Shown here: positions 1-11,640 of the stretch, piece by piece
Numbering within the stretch: the stretch's first letter is position 1
Layout: each line of letters begins with the position of its first letter
From: Struthidea cinerea
Lineage: Eukaryota > Chordata > Aves > Passeriformes > Corcoracidae
NCBI GenBank assembly: GCA_013397865.1
Contig: VZTI01002051.1
Coordinates: 63,740 to 127,739, forward strand
Length of the DNA stretch: 64,000 nucleotides
Direction of reading: 5' to 3'
The notes under the pieces: generated by a model
Databases searched by the model: none
Seen by the model: only the letters and a program-made list of their open reading frames with translations
Told to the model about the DNA's origin: nothing
Translations under genes and position numbers: made by a program

Positions 1-164
1 GCAAATACTGCTCAAAAAGTAGTGATGCAGGAAAAGCAATTGGTACAGTTGGATCAAAACTCACCCTGGAAAGAATAAGCACAAGCAGTTTTTCTTGAAT
101 TTCTTAAAGAAATTAGGTAAAGTGATTTTTTAAAAAAGTGTTTGAAGGTAGTTCAGTATTTATG

Positions 165-900
165 CCATCCAGAGGAACCTAAACAGGCTCAAGAAGTGGG
201 TGCATGGGAATCTCATGAAGTTTAGTAAGACAAACTGAAAGGTGCTGGACTTGCATCAGGGCAATCCCTGATATCAACACAGACTGGGGAAGATGAACAG
301 ATCAAGAGCAGCCGGGAGAGAAGGACTTGTGAGGCTGGACATGACCCAGCCATGGGCACTCACAGCCCAGAGAGCCAAACGTGTCCTGGGCTGCATCCAA
401 AGCAGCGCAGCCAGCAGGGCCAGGGAGGGGATTCTGCCCCTCTGCTCTGCTCTGCTCTGCTCTGCTGAGACCCCACCCGCAGTGCTGCATCCATCCAGCT
501 CTGGGGTGGGTCCCAGCACAGGAAAGACATGGAAGTGCTGGAGCAAGTCCAGAGGAGGTCCTAAAGATGATCAGGGTGATGGAGCACCTCTCCTATTGGA
601 AACACTAAGAGAGTTAGGTTTGTACAGCCTGGAAAAGAGAAGGCTTTGGGGTGACCTAATTGCAGCTTACAAGTACCCAAAGAGAATTTACAGGACAGGT
701 GGAGAGAGACCATTCACAAGAGCATGTAGTGACAAGACAAGGGAGAATGGCTTCAAACTGAAAGAGAGCAGGTTTAGATTAGATATAAGGAAGAAATTCT
801 TCACTGTGAGGGTGGGGAGGCACTGGAACAGGTTGGCCAGGGAAGTTGTGGATGCTCCATCCCTGGGGATCATAGAATCATAAACTCATAGAATTATGGT
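165..900 (+). mobile_element. CR1 LINE fragment, 3' part of ORF2 region, degraded
   Basis: This stretch reads as the 3' portion of an avian CR1 retrotransposon in sense orientation. Recognisable CR1 blocks run in order: a line resembling 'aacaggctc..agaagtgggtgc', 'gacatgacccagccatggg', 'gctgcatccaaagcagcg', 'gattctgcccctctgctctg', 'gaagaaattcttcactgtg' and 'gcactggaacaggttggcc'. The frame at 293-883 translates to the familiar CR1 C-terminal peptide (for example DIRKKFFTVR and HWNRLAREVVDAPS), but the expected upstream reverse transcriptase is missing. The usual last 110 or so bases of the element are absent: after 'ccatccctgggg' the sequence passes straight into 'atcatagaatcataa'. It is a dead, 5'-truncated copy. 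The 5' boundary is approximate. Confidence 0.85.
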
Positions 901-3900
901 ATGATTTAAGTGATTGGTGGCAGATAGACTGTAATCAGATAATGACAGTAGCAGAGTGGAGAACCATCAGTTCAGCTGAGACTGCACTCCTAAAAATGCA
1001 GTTGATGGGTACCTGCAGCTATGGCATACAGGGGTGGCAGGGACCAGCAGGCTTGTGGGGTACTTGGAGCCCCCCAGGGCTTGCTGCCTAGTCTTTCTCA
1101 TGCCTGGATCAAGTGGTTCTGTGTTTCAAGATTCTTTTTCTCACAGAATATTGCCCAAAATACTTCTGATTCTTCAACATTTTCTGCAGATTTTCACATT
1201 CAGATCTCAAGCTGCCATAGATTTTAGCAGAAACATTGGGGAAAAGAGTTAATGTCTTGGTGGCTTTTTTTGTTATCTAATATAGGAATAATAGTCCCGT
1301 TAGATTTATTAGGTCAGAAGAATCATATAAAGTGACTTAAAACTAGTAGCACATTTCTTGGAAATTGTTTTGCATTTCATTTCTCTTGGTTTTTTTTTTG
1401 TTTGAATTGTTGTTATACTATAATAAGACAACTATTTCAGCTTCAAAGAAACATCAAATCCATGTGATAGGATCTGGAATGTGGCATTCTATCTGAACAC
1501 AACATTTGTGGAAAGAAATTCACTCCAAAGAGCCAAGTTTAGAGAATAAAACTTGCCAGGTGAGGGATGATATTCTCTCTGAGGAAAAAAATAGAAGGAA
1601 TCACAAAGGGAATCCCAGTATGGCTGAGCACAACAGGCAATTTTATTCAATAGGCGCCTTAAAAAAGTGTTTCATGCCAAATGGAGAGACCACTGAGGTA
1701 TAATTAAGAATAACGAGGTGACATTGTGGAAAGCACATCTTCAGCTGAGTACCAGGAAACTGTTCAAAGCTAAAGTACCAAAGAAATGGAATAGTCATCA
1801 CAGGAAACTCCTTGCTTGGAAACTTCATAACAAAACATGAGGCAGTTTGTTTTGAGAGACTGAATTTCCTGAGATACTTGCTAGAAAATCATGACAGCAA
1901 AGATAAATAGATAGTCAGATTTCCTTTGTTTACATGTTTGAGTAGACCAATTCTTACAAACCAGTCTGCTTCATTGTATTTTTTGTCCTACACATCTTCT
2001 ATTTTTCTGTTTCCTGGGCTTTTAATGCTGAGTCTTGTAATTTTAAACCTAAGTCTTGTAATATTAAGCCTTCTACACTCAAATGTTTCTAAAGACAGTT
2101 ATGCCAAGAGCAAAAGCCAAGTTCTGCTGCTAAAAAAAAAGAAAAAAGAAATGTCACATTTTATTCTTTTGCTTGGAATTTTGATACTGGAAAATCTATC
2201 CACACCACTTCTAAATATGGAATTAATCATAGGGCTTGCTTTCTGAATTGCTTGACTGGAAACTGAAAGCCACAAGGAGATGGCTTGAATTCTACAGTGG
2301 TACATGAAAATTCCTGTTTAGATCATATGTTCCTTTTAATATAATTTGGTTACAATTGACTGGAAATATTTTAAGTAATGGAAGGCAAAACTTTTCTTTA
2401 TCTTTTCTACATAGAAAATAAAAATATCAGTTCACATATAAACATTTTTTTCTTCAAATATAGAGAATAGGTATTATATTTCTTCTAAAATATCAATACA
2501 AATATTTCTCTTTGTCTTCCCTCTTTTTACTGAGGGTTTTTTTTTGTGTGTGGGGGGGGGGGGGTTTATGGTTTTGTGGTTTTTTTGGTTGGTTTGGTTT
2601 TGTTTTGTTTTTTGTTTCTTTGGTTTTGGTTTTTGTTTTTAACTAGTCTTGGGGTAAAAGACGCAAAGAAAAGAGAAAACCAGGTGTGGACTCTTCTGCT
2701 TCACTGGGTAGACACTGTCAGAAAGGAAACATTTTGAAAGGTTTCGAACAAAGAATTAGCCTGCTATTCAGTTATATAAATCCACTGATTTAGTTTGACT
2801 TGGTTTTTTTCTGATGATGCAGGTTAGCCTATTCAACATCTAAAATCTTCTGGGAACATGTGGCAGGGTCAGATTAGTGACAACTTACTTCTTTCTAATA
2901 AACAAAATTCTGAAGTTTCATCTCTCATCTGGGTATAACTATGTCTGGCAGAAAAAGGGGACGCCCAAGCTGTTGGCACAATTTAATGCTTAGTTTATTA
3001 ATAAGCAATAAGAAGGCCCAAGTGAAGTCACAAAGACCTACGAAGCAATCTTAGATATGGGCACACTGGCCTTTCTCTACAATCCTCCACATTTATGGTG
3101 CATGCCACCAGCTGTGGTGGCCCACTGCTTATTTTAATCTGAAGCAATCTAAGGTATACTTTCAGATTCTGCTTTTGAAGGCAGTATCCAATCCTTCCCT
3201 TTCTCCAGTTGCTAAGGCTTCCTTCCCCAGAGGTGGGCTCCTGTCCTGGGGCACAAACAATAAATAGTTTACCTTTTCCTTGGAACCTTATAGTTTTATT
3301 ACCTTGCTTTTACTCTAAATTAGATCCTGTTCAAAGGGAGTTGCTGCAGGGCAGGTCTTCTGTGATAATTTCAGTGAATTACAGCTGCTATACCAAATGC
3401 ACCTATTTTGTGTGATATTGGGATTGTGCTACCAGGTGAAAAAAGAGGACATGACTTCTTGGAAGTGAGGACATTGAGATGTGTATGTAGGTCATATCAC
3501 AGATGGCTGGAGAGATTGTTTGACACTAGGACAATGGACTCCTTTGATGGGGGAAAAGAATTGCTCCTCTAGAACTTGCTTGTCCCCCTGTAATGTTACA
3601 CTTGGCGTCAAGAGATAAGATGTCCCCAGAGGTTCAATTAATGTGGCTCTCCCTCCCTGTAGTTTCCAAGATAAGATGAAAGTGGGGAGATACTTAAAGG
3701 GGAATAGCAGGAGCACAATTTACATTCTTAAAAAGTCTAGTAAGTTCTTTATTTTAGGGTGAAATTTATTTCCTTCTCTCTCCTACTATTGCTTATTTCT
3801 CTAAAAATAAAAACCACACAAAACCAAAAGAAAATAACCCCTCCAAAATGCTGCAGGATTAATGCTAAATTCTCAGTACTAAGGAAAACCAACACTAAGA

Positions 3901-6900
3901 TTTTCTATGCAGCCTTTATTACAAACTCTTGAGTATAGTGATTGTGATGCCATTATTCCTTACATAACTTAAGTCTTTATTTTATACACAGGCCTCCACA
4001 TTTTTTCTTTTAGCAGCCTTGCAGAGAGTGGGAAACCACTCTTTAGGGACTCAAAAGGAAGTCCACAAAGGGATTCTTTCAATATGCAAAGAAGCTGTGC
4101 AGTCATTAACAATGAAGAAGTGCTCCTGAGATTCAGGATCCAAAACCTCTCCTATTCTTGCCACAGAGTCCTAGTATTGTCTGAAGCAAATCTCTAATAA
4201 TCTTCCTAAAGTTTGCTTGTGGTGCTGCTATTAGTTGTCCTATTATGAGCACAGGGAAGATCAGCCATGAATGTTTACAAATCTCTCGGTTTTGTCCTCG
4301 TCTTAGTACAGAGCCTGGATGACAGAAAGAAAGTGGGCAAGAAGTGCAAACATGATGAATAGCCAAAAAAGGAAAAAACCTCTGAATTTCATCTTGTGTC
4401 ATATTTGTCATCATTGAACACTGAATAAGGCAGGCTCTAAAGATAAACACTATCCACTAATGACTTAAAATGTTTTGTAAAAATGCAGACACAAGAGTTG
4501 CTGAATTATCACTGACTTTTCATGGCTTTGGCATCTCCAGAGTTGCAGCAAATCTCTTTGACCATATGAAATTCTGTGATGTCTGTGCCAAAAGCTCCAG
4601 TCACCAAAGGCAGTTTCAGTTTGCATGCATTATGCAAAGTGCCCAGAGCTGGCTGCAGAGCAATGGTGTAAAATTCTGTCTTTAAATGGCCCACTTACTG
4701 CCTGAAATGAAAGCAAAACAGTTCCTGTGCTCTTTAGTAACAACTTCTATGAAGATGTTCTGTTTCTCTGTTCTTTCCAACTCACAACATATTATTGTGG
4801 CTTAAAACTTATTGGGAGTGGAAAGATAAATATGAAGCAAGGACAGCTGGCTTTTTGAAATTTCTGTTCAGGCAAGTTAAAGAGTCTGTCCTATTTCATG
4901 TCTTAAACTTCTGGGTTTTTTAAGTGTATGCAACAAGAAAGAGCAAAGAACTGGTGTGAAAGTGTTCAATTCCCCATTCTGATTCTCTCTTCTTTTGGTG
5001 CAGTGTAGACAGAAGTACAGTTTCTTGCAAATAAGACAAAATGATTCAGACAAAGAAGCAATTTATGGTATCTTCATTGTAATAACTCTTGCTTTGATTG
5101 AGAGTTCTACAAGCTTTTGTATCTGAAAGTGTTGGCAAATGTCTCAAAAAGATCTAAACAAGAGACTTAACTGCTATAACATTTCAGAAACTTTTTAATA
5201 TAAACATAGATTTCTGAAAAAACAGTGCTGTATTCACACTACCCTTTGACTGTAGAACTGAATAATTTTTTTCTTGACGCATAGTTTTATAAAAGACGTT
5301 TTCTTCGAACAGCACGAGGCAAATCCAGCTGGTATATTTGGACCCTGTTTATTACTTTTTACACCCATCTAGTGGTCACCACGCGCTACAACAGGATAAA
5401 ATTCCTGTCGCAACAGCAATGTCTTGCACAAACTTGTGGTTACCTGCTGGTGCAAAAAAAAGGACATCTCCCAGCTGGTGAAACCACACTTCTAGCTAAT
5501 AGTCTTCTAAATTTTAAAAATTCACTATGTTAAAATCTGACAGTGAAATAATTTGTAGAAGCCTGCCTTAGTTTCTGACTGGAAGAAATAAGATTGGTAA
5601 TATAATTTTCATACAATGTCCAGAAAAGGCCCCTCTTTTGTGAAGAATATAAAACAAATCTGCAAATAAAATCATATTCCTTGAATTCAGCTAAATACTT
5701 TTGAATTAGTTGAATATTTAAGTCCACTGTTATTTGAAATTATACTGCCATTGCAGAAATTAGTCTTACTGAGCACAGGAGTATACTATTGTCTTCTATT
5801 TTACCTAAAATTGCAGAAATTGTCTGCCCTCCTGCCCTCAATAGAAAAACAAAATATACAGACTGTGTATTGATTAGGAGTTTGTGCTTTCTTGAAACTA
5901 TTTAAAGAGGAAAAAATTATTCAGGCAATGCAATATAAATGTTAGGAAATTTGGATGTGATGAGATAAAGCCTTCATTACTATTGTGATTATTTTGTACT
6001 CCTTCAATATTGAGGAATTCAAGCCAAAAAGTTATGGATTGATAATCATTAATAGTAGTCATGCTAGTAGCAGTAGTAATATGGTTATGAACTAATGACA
6101 CTACAAGCTGCAAAGGACATTTTAGTGTAGCATTCATGGTATCTTGACCTTTCCAATACATCCTCAAATATTTTTTGTGTGCAGATCTTGCAGTGATCAC
6201 AAAGATGCAACAAATAGGGAAAATGAAAGTCAAAGAGGAGATTTACACAGTCCAAGATCACCTAGAAGGCTGGTGGCAGAACTCTCATTTGATATCTCAT
6301 GGTTTAAGCTTTCTTAGTTTGAGATTGATAAAGCAGCAGCTCATTTAAAGACACAGAAAAAAGTATACAGACATAATCAAATTAAATTAGTTCTGGGAAG
6401 AAGTGTATGTGTTTGGATTTACTGACAGGTAATTGTTGTGAAAACTAGAGTGAAAAGAGAATTAAATTACTATGCTCTCCTGAAGTTTTTTATCTTATTT
6501 TCTGTATTTATTTTTTTAGAAAGAGAAACAAACAAACCAACTACTTTTGCTTTTCTACACTCAAACTGTATGAGATGAATACAAAGAAAATAGTACAGTC
6601 TGAAAGTGGCAGTAAGCATGCAGTTCCAGAAACATGTGCAAAGTAACAAATAAACAATGAAATAAATCATGAAACAAAAATCCATCCTCTGCTAGGCAGT
6701 GTACATCTGTGTCAAAATAAGCAATATGTTTCTTTGATTAATTCATTTAACAAAGGAAAAAAAGGTCATGGGAATGCTGTCACTTCAGCAAAGGATTGAA
6801 GTGGCAACTGATTGAAACCTCAGGTCAATGGTAGATAAAACAAGCCAGTACAGAGTAGTATGTAACAGCTGTGACACCTGTCCTAGGCTGAAGTCTAATC

Positions 6901-8181
6901 AACAGCTGACTTGCACTGCATCGTTTCTGCTGCTATTAGCTGTAACTGGAAACCTGTGTGTGTCCTTCAAATGAACACCATTTTCAAAATGAGTACTTTA
7001 CATGGGTTCAGCAAAAATGCATAATATGGTGCTAGCACTTATCCATGTTTAAAAAATCATGTGAAGGATCAGCTTTTCATCCCTCATTGTTAAATGCTTT
7101 AGTAGTGTTGTTTATGTCCCCATTAGTATGGCAAATGAGCCTAGAGACCTAGTCTTGCTGATCCACACATTTGTAACCTCTCAGAATGCCTAGCACAAGA
7201 CATCCAAAAATGAAGCCACCTGCTGCAGAAAGCCTCCATACAGTACAAATGCATCTGTTGCGCTGTCAAGCAGCACAGGTTGCTGTAAACACGTCCCCTC
7301 AGCACCACCCGCCTGTACCAGTGTTCAATTGTTTGCAGACTCCTGTTCAAGGTCTTTGCACTGACTTTCAAAGGCCTGTGTGGAAACATTACCATCTATG
7401 TGAACCAGCATCTACTTCCCCCTTCTCTTTCTTTCTGTTCCCTTGTCTTTCAGCCTCTCATAAGAAAAGCGTCCTCTAGGAATGATAAGCCTCTTTACCA
7501 CTCTTCATACCAAACACAACAACCAAAGGTGCTGGATCTAAACTGTGTGGTTCAAAGACACAAATGGCTACAGAGGTTCTGCTGCTTGGCCATGAACAAA
7601 GGACTCATTGATTCAATCTGTTTGTAAAACAGCAAATCTGATGCAGGCAGATGTGCCCAAGCACACACATATGCCTTAATGCCACCCTAGCACTTTGCTT
7701 ATTGGGATAAGATAAAGTGTGTTCTTGGAATATTTTTGTAGTAACAAAATATTAGGATTGGGTACTCAATAAGAAAAAAGCCCTCAACTGCCTTAGCCGT
7801 GGGAGGAGACAGGATAATTGTGGTCCAGCTTAGGATTGATGAGACCTGAAGAAATAAATAATGAAACATCATGTTTCCTCCGGTGTAGAGCTCATGGATA
7901 CTCTACATGCAGAGAAGTACAAAGCTTTCTGTATTCCTAATAGCATGGGGTTTTTCTCTGTCAAATTTATTTTCCTTCAGATTTGTTTATTTGTTTATCA
8001 GTAATTTTAAATTATCTCTCTTTTTTCCTCACATGTTTTCGTAGCGGTGGACATGACCTGGTCTTTATTTCCCCATTCCTATCAAGAAGCTATTAGCTAT
8101 GATAATTTTTTCAGAAGGGAGTTTATTAAATTTAAAAATTCTTAGGTCAATGACATAAAAATTTTTGTCTTATTTTTGCAG
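901..8181. other. PDE4D: upstream intron of PDE4D (no first exon recognised)
   Basis: This is non-coding sequence before the first recognised exon. Since that exon begins at a splice acceptor and in mid-codon, this interval is intron for the long isoforms. I looked for isoform-specific first exons known from mammals (PDE4D3, D4, D5, D7, D8, D9 types) and saw none. The only chance resemblance, an ATGATG at 2813, runs into a stop after eight codons. It contains a GT-rich low-complexity tract (2535-2640). No RNA gene or second protein gene is visible. The short ORFs here show no recognisable domain. Confidence 0.75.
2535..2640 (+). repeat. G/T-only low-complexity tract with G13 run
   Basis: About 105 bases are composed almost entirely of G and T on the + strand, with a run of 13 G at 2552-2564 followed by irregular GGTTT and GTTTT units. 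It is simple sequence rather than a known mobile element. The strong strand asymmetry lies on the RNA-like strand of PDE4D. Confidence 0.9.
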
Positions 8182-8373
8182 TTTCGACGTAGACAATGGT
8201 ACATCATCAGGACGAAGTCCCTTGGACCCCATGACAAGCCCTGGGTCAGGGCTAATTCTTCAGGCAAATTTTGTCCACAGTCAACGTAGGGAGTCTTTCC
8301 TTTACCGGTCAGACAGTGATTATGATCTGTCTCCAAAGTCCATGTCCAGGAATTCCTCCATTGCCAGTGATAT
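8182..8373 (+). CDS. PDE4D: PDE4D coding exon: UCR1 with PKA site (192 bp)
   Basis: This is the first exon shared by the long isoforms of cAMP-specific phosphodiesterase 4D, which hydrolyses cAMP to 5'-AMP. The acceptor is a T-rich tract ending ttttgcag (AG at 8180-8181) and the donor is GTAAGT at 8374. The first base completes a split codon from whichever upstream first exon is used. The sequence then reads FDVDNGTSSGRSPLDP onward for 63 codons and ends with two bases of a split Ile codon. It covers the start of UCR1, including RRESF at codons 35-39 (the Ser codon is 8294-8296). This corresponds to the Ser that PKA phosphorylates to activate mammalian PDE4D long forms. The following acidic/serine stretch SDSDYDLSPKSMSRNSS is typical of PDE4D. 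The match is to PDE4D rather than PDE4B: PMTSPGSGLILQANF and SIASDI are D-type. One visible difference from the human sequence as I recall it is SSGRSP for SAGRSP. Confidence 0.97.
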
Positions 8374-10949
8374 GTAAGTACCTTATAAAATATTTCTCGT
8401 CTGTCATTTGTCCAATATCAACATTTTTGGAGCCACAAGAAATTTTTTTTGAAAAATCAAAGACAGTAATCACTTACGCTAGTGAAGTAATGGAAAATTG
8501 TTTGTTTATTACTTCAATGAAGATTATACTTGTTCCTGCAGCTTTTTGAAGGGTATCATGAGGGTGTACTTGACATGTTTATGCACTCTATTAGCTTTGA
8601 CAGAATAATAATGACAGTCAATACTGGCATACTAGAATGCTAAGGAGAACTATTTTCTGGCTCTTAAGTTATATTCAAGAGAAACAATACAAACTCAATT
8701 TAGGCTCCTTCATGATCTTAAGAAATAGATTCCATTTATTTACAACAGGGTTCTTTTATGTTTTTAGAGAAAATATTTACCAGCTGGCAGAAAATAACGC
8801 ATTTGTGAGAGAAAAAAATATTTCAAATACCCTCTTAGCTAAAAGACAAAACTCTAACAAAAGACCTTTATAAACTTATTCTATCCTCTCTCACTATTCT
8901 GTGAAGTGTGTATTTTCTGCTAGTGGGTCATACTTTTCAAGTATGTCTGGACCCCAGGTTGCATATGTAGTGGAAGCCAGATGCAAATCTCTGGTTTTTT
9001 GTAAGACACCAAAAATATTTAAATGTTCCATCTTCTAGTCACTTCTATGTAGGAGAAATTAACAAATATTTTTTGGTTGGTTCGTTACTTTGCCTAAACT
9101 GCTCCAAATTTCTTGGTCAAATTGGTTTTTATGGTTCAAATATATATCTAAAATAAAGGATCTGTCTTGTCAAAATACCTCAGTGAATGCTGTTTTTTAC
9201 TGCGGCAAAGACTTATTGATATCCCCTTTAAAAAAATAAGAGTAGGTGCAAAAATGAGTAAGGGTTTTCATAATAATGAGTGAAATTAGAGCTGATATTT
9301 AACTTGAAGTCATAAATGAACACTCCTATTTTTTTTCAGCTTATATTATTTTTAGAACTGGTATTTCCTTTAATTATAGCTCTTTTTCTATGTAGAGTGT
9401 CAAGGTAAGAAAAATTCCTGCGTTTGGAGAGGGTTAGTGTAAGGTCTATGACTCAGTTAAGCTCTGTAGATTGAAGTACTTGGTAAGCTTTGTGCCAAAT
9501 GTGACCAATTTTTGTTGAGACAAAATGGGTTAGAACAAGAGCAATTCATCTTGCTTTGTTATTAAAACAATGCATTTTTCTTGGAAATAGTACCCCCCTT
9601 CCAGCAAATATTCCCCTGACAGATGTCCTTTTCTTAGAGGTAGAATAGTCAAGCTCTTAGTATGGCACCTGTGCCAGGATAACATTTGTAAAGATTTTTA
9701 CATCCAGGACAATCCAGCTGACTGCGCTGCTTAGATGAGTCACTTCAATGAAGAATTCAATTAGTGCTTCCTCCTTGAACTCACAATCCACTTCATTTCC
9801 TAGAATTTTGGATAATTTTTCAGCACATGGCAGTAAATTGGATAAACAGTATAATTACTGAAACAGCACACATTTCCCCCCTTTTTTCCCTATCTATTCT
9901 TCCTTTCAAACTTTTCTGGAAACACATTTACATATAAAATTTATTTGACCTCACGCCTTCATAGATTTTCACAGTCTCTTGTCACAGAAGAACTTTTGTA
10001 CTAAGAAGGTAAATATTCCTGCCCCTGTTTAGGAGGGGAGCACATTAGGAAATGTAAAAGGCAAGTTGTTCTAACCATGGAATATTAATCCTTTATCAAT
10101 AAGCCTAACTGTAATAAGCTTGGCTGTATCACAGAAATTAAGTGAAAGAAAGCCAAGGAATAAAAGAGGGAAAAGTTTAAAAAGATAAACTAGCAAGGAA
10201 AAAAAAATAAAAATCACGAAAGTCCTTATGTGTAGAACCAAGGATAAGCTGAATGTGCTCATGAATATTATTAAAATAAAGAAACAACTCTGATTCAGGA
10301 CATTGCTAAATGAGCTGGAAGATGAAAGGGTTGCTTGACAGGAGAAGTACAAATTTTAGGTTAGTCCCAAATTATCCTATTTCCCTTTTGCATCTATATA
10401 CATGTTTAAGTATTTTTTGTTTTTTAAACATGAGCAATGTGTATTACAAAATATACACATCATTCAGGTGATTTAAGTGGATTAATTGTACATGGCAGTT
10501 TAGTCTAGATCCCCTGATTCTTCAACCAGCCTCGATGTTTCACTTTGTAAAGAAAAAGAGAAAGCAAAAGGCATATGTCTTGTATTTGTAAGGAACAGAG
10601 CATAAAGAATTCTGGCATTCCCATTACTCTCAAATACTGAACTTACAATGATACATTCCAGTCAGTAGCAACAAAAACAATACTTCAAGATTTTAGTCAA
10701 ATGTGGAAGTGGAATGTCATGTTAAGACAGCCAGTGGATGGCAGTGCTAAAATGCTGAATTCATTGTGCAATTATTTATTATGTATGCAGCTCCAGCCAA
10801 GGAGGGGAACAAGTTGTGCTCAGTTGTTTGCAAACCCAAAATGAAAAGATGAGCTCTGCTACAAACAGCTTATAAAGTCAAAGTATAAGATGATATCTGA
10901 GAGACTAATACTGTCAGACGCCATACCCAGGAGAAGGTACAATGTCAGT

Positions 10950-11640
10950 CATTATGCTCAAAGTAGTGAACCTGACAGAGAAGGCAAAGGGAGTTTCACT
11001 TAGGAAATTGAGATGGAAAGTAAAGGAATGAGGGCAGAGAAGGGACAGGTGGAAAGTTTTTTAAAATCAGAGAATCCAAAGTACATTTTATTAATTAGTT
11101 GTGGAAAAGAATAAAAGATAGGATGAGTGCAAGGCTGCTTTGATGAGAGAAGGTTGGTGGGACAAATATGGGTGCAGTTAGGCAGAAAAAGCAGCTGAAT
11201 GTAAGAAAGGAAAAGCACATAAAATGGAGTGGGGGTCAGTAACATTGTTTCAGTTATCCCTTGGAAGAAATAACATGGTCTTTGACAACAATAAAAGCAG
11301 GACATGGAGATTATATACAGAAATTAGGAAAAGCTGCTAAAGTTTGTGAACTGGAGAGGTCGGTGGTTTAGACAAGAAGATGCAAGGTCCAAGGCAGATG
11401 AGCACAGATGTATTGTGAAGCCTCTCCATGGGATTTCCAGCCAAGAAATAAGGATGTGCAAGAGAAAAAGAAGAAACTGAGTGAGGCAGTGAGGGGTAGT
11501 GAGACAATATGAAGAATTACAGTATGGCATCTGTGATGAAAGACAGGAAAACTAGTTTAAAGGGAAGGAGAATAAAGAATGGAAAACAAAAACCCAAAAA
11601 AGTTCCCAACAGCAACACAGAGCAGAAAGTGAACAGTACC
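10950..11640 (+). repeat. purine-rich, strand-asymmetric stretch
   Basis: Over roughly 700 bases the + strand is dominated by A and G, with motifs such as aaagggaaggagaataaag and agaaaaagaagaaactg. It is not a tandem repeat and matches no mobile element I recognise. The two minus-strand ORFs it creates (11000-11305 and 11324-11530) are rich in Ser, Leu, Phe and Cys, as expected from pyrimidine-rich sequence, so I do not call genes. Confidence 0.5.

Noticed and set aside
293..883. 196-codon ORF as a host gene
   Set aside because: Its peptide is the C-terminal part of CR1 ORF2 with a chance open frame through the element.
2813..2842. ATGATGCAGGTTAGCC as a PDE4D3-type first exon (which starts Met-Met)
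   Set aside because: It meets a stop after eight codons, lacks the expected basic stretch before the splice and has no suitable donor in phase.
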